A stretch of DNA of 64,000 nucleotides. It comes from Nitratireductor luteus. GTDB taxonomy: Bacteria; Pseudomonadota; Alphaproteobacteria; Rhizobiales; Rhizobiaceae. The notes under the pieces were generated by a model. That model was not told the origin of the DNA. It did no database searches and worked only from the letters and a program-made list of their open reading frames with translations. The stretch's first letter is position 1. The number at the start of each line of letters is the position of its first letter. The stretch is from assembly GCF_026162365.1 (NCBI RefSeq), contig NZ_JAOANW010000009.1, positions 124,001-188,000 on the forward strand, read 5' to 3'. Shown in pieces: positions 62,752 through 64,000 of the stretch. The position numbers and the translations under genes were made by a program.

Positions 62752-62997
62752 ATGCTCGAACTTCGGCCGAATTGCGAATGCTGCGATCGTGGTCTTCCTC
62801 CCGACGCTCCAAATGCGATGATCTGCACTTTTGAATGTACCTTTTGCGCCGAATGCGCCGACAGCCGCCTGCACAGTGTCTGCCCGAACTGTGGCGGCAA
62901 TCTTGTTGCACGCCCAATCCGACCGGCAGTGCTGCTGGCGAAATACCCCGCTTCGATGCAACGCGTATTGAAGCCGGAAGGGTGTTTGACCGCCTGA
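62752..62997 (+). CDS. DUF1272-family cysteine-rich protein
   Basis: An 81-residue protein opening MLELRPNCECCDRGLP with further Cys pairs (CTFECTFCAECAD and VCPNCGG), about nine cysteines in all, typical of the DUF1272 zinc-ribbon-like family of unknown function. It lies 11 nt after ureA, with a GGAGG site before ATG 62752, and so is part of the urease transcript. The domain ends near residue 60; the tail is variable. Metal binding is likely; a link to nickel is unproven. Confidence 0.88.
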   Translation: MLELRPNCECCDRGLPPDAPNAMICTFECTFCAECADSRLHSVCPNCGGNLVARPIRPAVLLAKYPASMQRVLKPEGCLTA

Positions 62998-63045
62998 TCG
63001 CTGAAAGCCGCACTGGACTAAAACTATAATGGGGAACAGATAGCC

Positions 63046-63261
63046 ATGAAGCAAATTCCTTACCTTCTGGCCGCGACAGTCGCCACGCCTGCCGTGGCGC
63101 ACGAGATCACGGCTGATCATACTCATGTGGGCGAGACTGTCCTTTTCCACATGTCCCCCCTCCTCGCCCTCGGTGCCGGAATCGCCGCCCTCGCGGTCTT
63201 TGTCGTCCTGCGCACCAGGGGCACTCGGAAAATGGAAGAGGATCGCCATGATCCCCGGTGA
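63046..63261 (+). CDS. Small exported or membrane protein within the urease operon
   Basis: A 71-residue protein. A signal peptide ([13 protein letters not shown]) is followed by the His-rich [17 protein letters not shown] (four His), one membrane helix ([16 protein letters not shown]) and a basic tail. I do not recognise the family by name. It overlaps ureB by 14 nt and lies 48 nt after the DUF1272 gene. The His-rich segment facing the periplasm could bind nickel or another metal; this is inference. Confidence 0.7.
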   Translation: MKQIPYLLAATVATPAVAHEITADHTHVGETVLFHMSPLLALGAGIAALAVFVVLRTRGTRKMEEDRHDPR

Positions 63262-63553
63262 AGTCGTTCCGCTGGCGGGCGAAATCGAGCTGAATGCCGG
63301 CGCCGACCAGATCGTGTTGGAGGTTGCAAACACCGGAGACCGCCCCGTGCAGGTAGGCTCGCACTACCACTTCTTCGAAACCAACGAGGCGCTTTCCTTC
63401 GACCGCGACAAGGCGCGCGGCATGCGGCTCGATATCGCTTCCGGCACCGCAGTGCGCTTCGAGCCGGGCCAGACCCGCGAAGTGCGCCTCGTTCCCGTTG
63501 CCGGCTCCAGGAAAATCTTCGGCTTCCAACAGAAAATCATGGGTGAGCTCTAA
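63248..63553 (+). CDS. ureB: Urease beta subunit UreB
   Basis: A 101-residue structural subunit: [36 protein letters not shown] and [20 protein letters not shown] are strongly typical. Start ATG 63248 lies within the preceding small gene, giving a 14-nt overlap; the longer open frame from 63125 is not family sequence. The stop TAATG overlaps the ureC start. Confidence 0.97.
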   Translation: MIPGEVVPLAGEIELNAGADQIVLEVANTGDRPVQVGSHYHFFETNEALSFDRDKARGMRLDIASGTAVRFEPGQTREVRLVPVAGSRKIFGFQQKIMGEL

Positions 63554-64000
63554 TGCCCGCAAAAATCTCACGAGCCGCCTATGCAGACATCTACGGCCCC
63601 ACGACCGGCGACAAGGTGCGGCTGGCCGATACCGAACTCTTCATAGAGGTCGAGAAGGATTTCACCACCTATGGCGAGGAGGTGAAATTCGGCGGCGGCA
63701 AGATCATCCGCGACGGCATGGGCCAAAGCCAGGCGACGCGAACGGAGGGCGCCGTCGACACGATCATAACCAACGCGCTGGTGGTCGACGTCACCGGCAT
63801 CTACAAGGCCGACATCGGCCTGAAGAATGGCAATATCTTCGGCATCGGCAAGGCCGGAAATCCCGACACGCAGGACGGCGTGGACGTCATCATCGGCCCT
63901 TCCACGGAAGTCATCGCCGGCGAAGGCAAGATTCTGACCGCCGGCGGCTTCGACGCCCACATCCATTTCATCTGCCCCCAGCAGATCGAGGAAGCGCTGA
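63553..64000 (+). CDS. ureC: Urease alpha subunit UreC (partial, N-terminal)
   Basis: The first 149 residues of the catalytic subunit (about 570 in full), cut by the window end. [40 protein letters not shown] and the nickel-binding HIH in [14 protein letters not shown] are present. The rest of the operon (ureE, ureF, ureG) should follow downstream. Its start overlaps the ureB stop (TAATG). Confidence 0.97.
   Translation, partial: MPAKISRAAYADIYGPTTGDKVRLADTELFIEVEKDFTTYGEEVKFGGGKIIRDGMGQSQATRTEGAVDTIITNALVVDVTGIYKADIGLKNGNIFGIGKAGNPDTQDGVDVIIGPSTEVIAGEGKILTAGGFDAHIHFICPQQIEEAL

Overview
The window looks like a chromosomal segment of a high-GC alphaproteobacterium of the order Hyphomicrobiales (Rhizobiales), probably near Mesorhizobium, Chelativorans or Nitratireductor. 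The basis is gene content and codon use: ExoP/ExoF-like exopolysaccharide genes, a rhizobial-type thiCOSGED operon, a ureD-ureA-ureB-ureC operon with extra small genes, and short intergenic palindromes of a type common in rhizobia. Genus is an inference. I see no rRNA, tRNA, CRISPR array or transposase.

Left flank (1-6065): a tungstate ABC transporter (tupB end, tupC, tupA), then genes for molybdenum/tungsten cofactor enzymes: a DNA-binding protein with an oxyanion-binding domain, a TusA-like protein, moeA, fdhD and mobA. Together they suggest support for a W- or Mo-dependent formate dehydrogenase lying outside the window.

Centre (about 6.1-50.7 kb): one large surface-polysaccharide locus. 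It holds precursor enzymes (ugd, a WbpM/CapD-type 4,6-dehydratase, a DegT aminotransferase, a CDP-glucose branch rfbF-rfbG-RfbH-like with a C-methyltransferase and two SDR enzymes). Assembly genes are an initiating sugar transferase, four GT4 enzymes, a GtrB-like GT2 with GtrA, and a GT-C enzyme. Export genes are a Wzx-type flippase, a Wzy-type polymerase, a Wza/ExoF-type exporter and an ExoP-like copolymerase. Decoration genes are a sulfotransferase, formyltransferase, PIG-L deacetylase, carbamoyltransferase with SxtJ and DUF5989 partners, two SGNH proteins, an ATP-grasp ligase and a methyltransferase. There are two candidate polysaccharide lyases and a cytosolic histidine kinase/NarL-type regulator pair. 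The product is probably an acidic, heavily substituted exopolysaccharide made by a Wzx/Wzy route.

Two features stand out. A roughly 68-bp non-coding element occurs three times, each spanning the 3' end of one gene and lying 150-225 bp before the next. A shorter TGTCAGG + AT-rich motif recurs in the intergenic regions of the locus only. Two unrelated enzymes downstream of two element copies share the same N-terminal octapeptide, MDNNLAAK.

Right flank (50.9-64 kb): the conserved prkA-yeaH-spoVR stress operon (minus strand), a TPP riboswitch with the thiamine operon thiC-thiO-thiS-thiG-thiE-thiD, and the start of the urease operon, with ureC cut by the window end.
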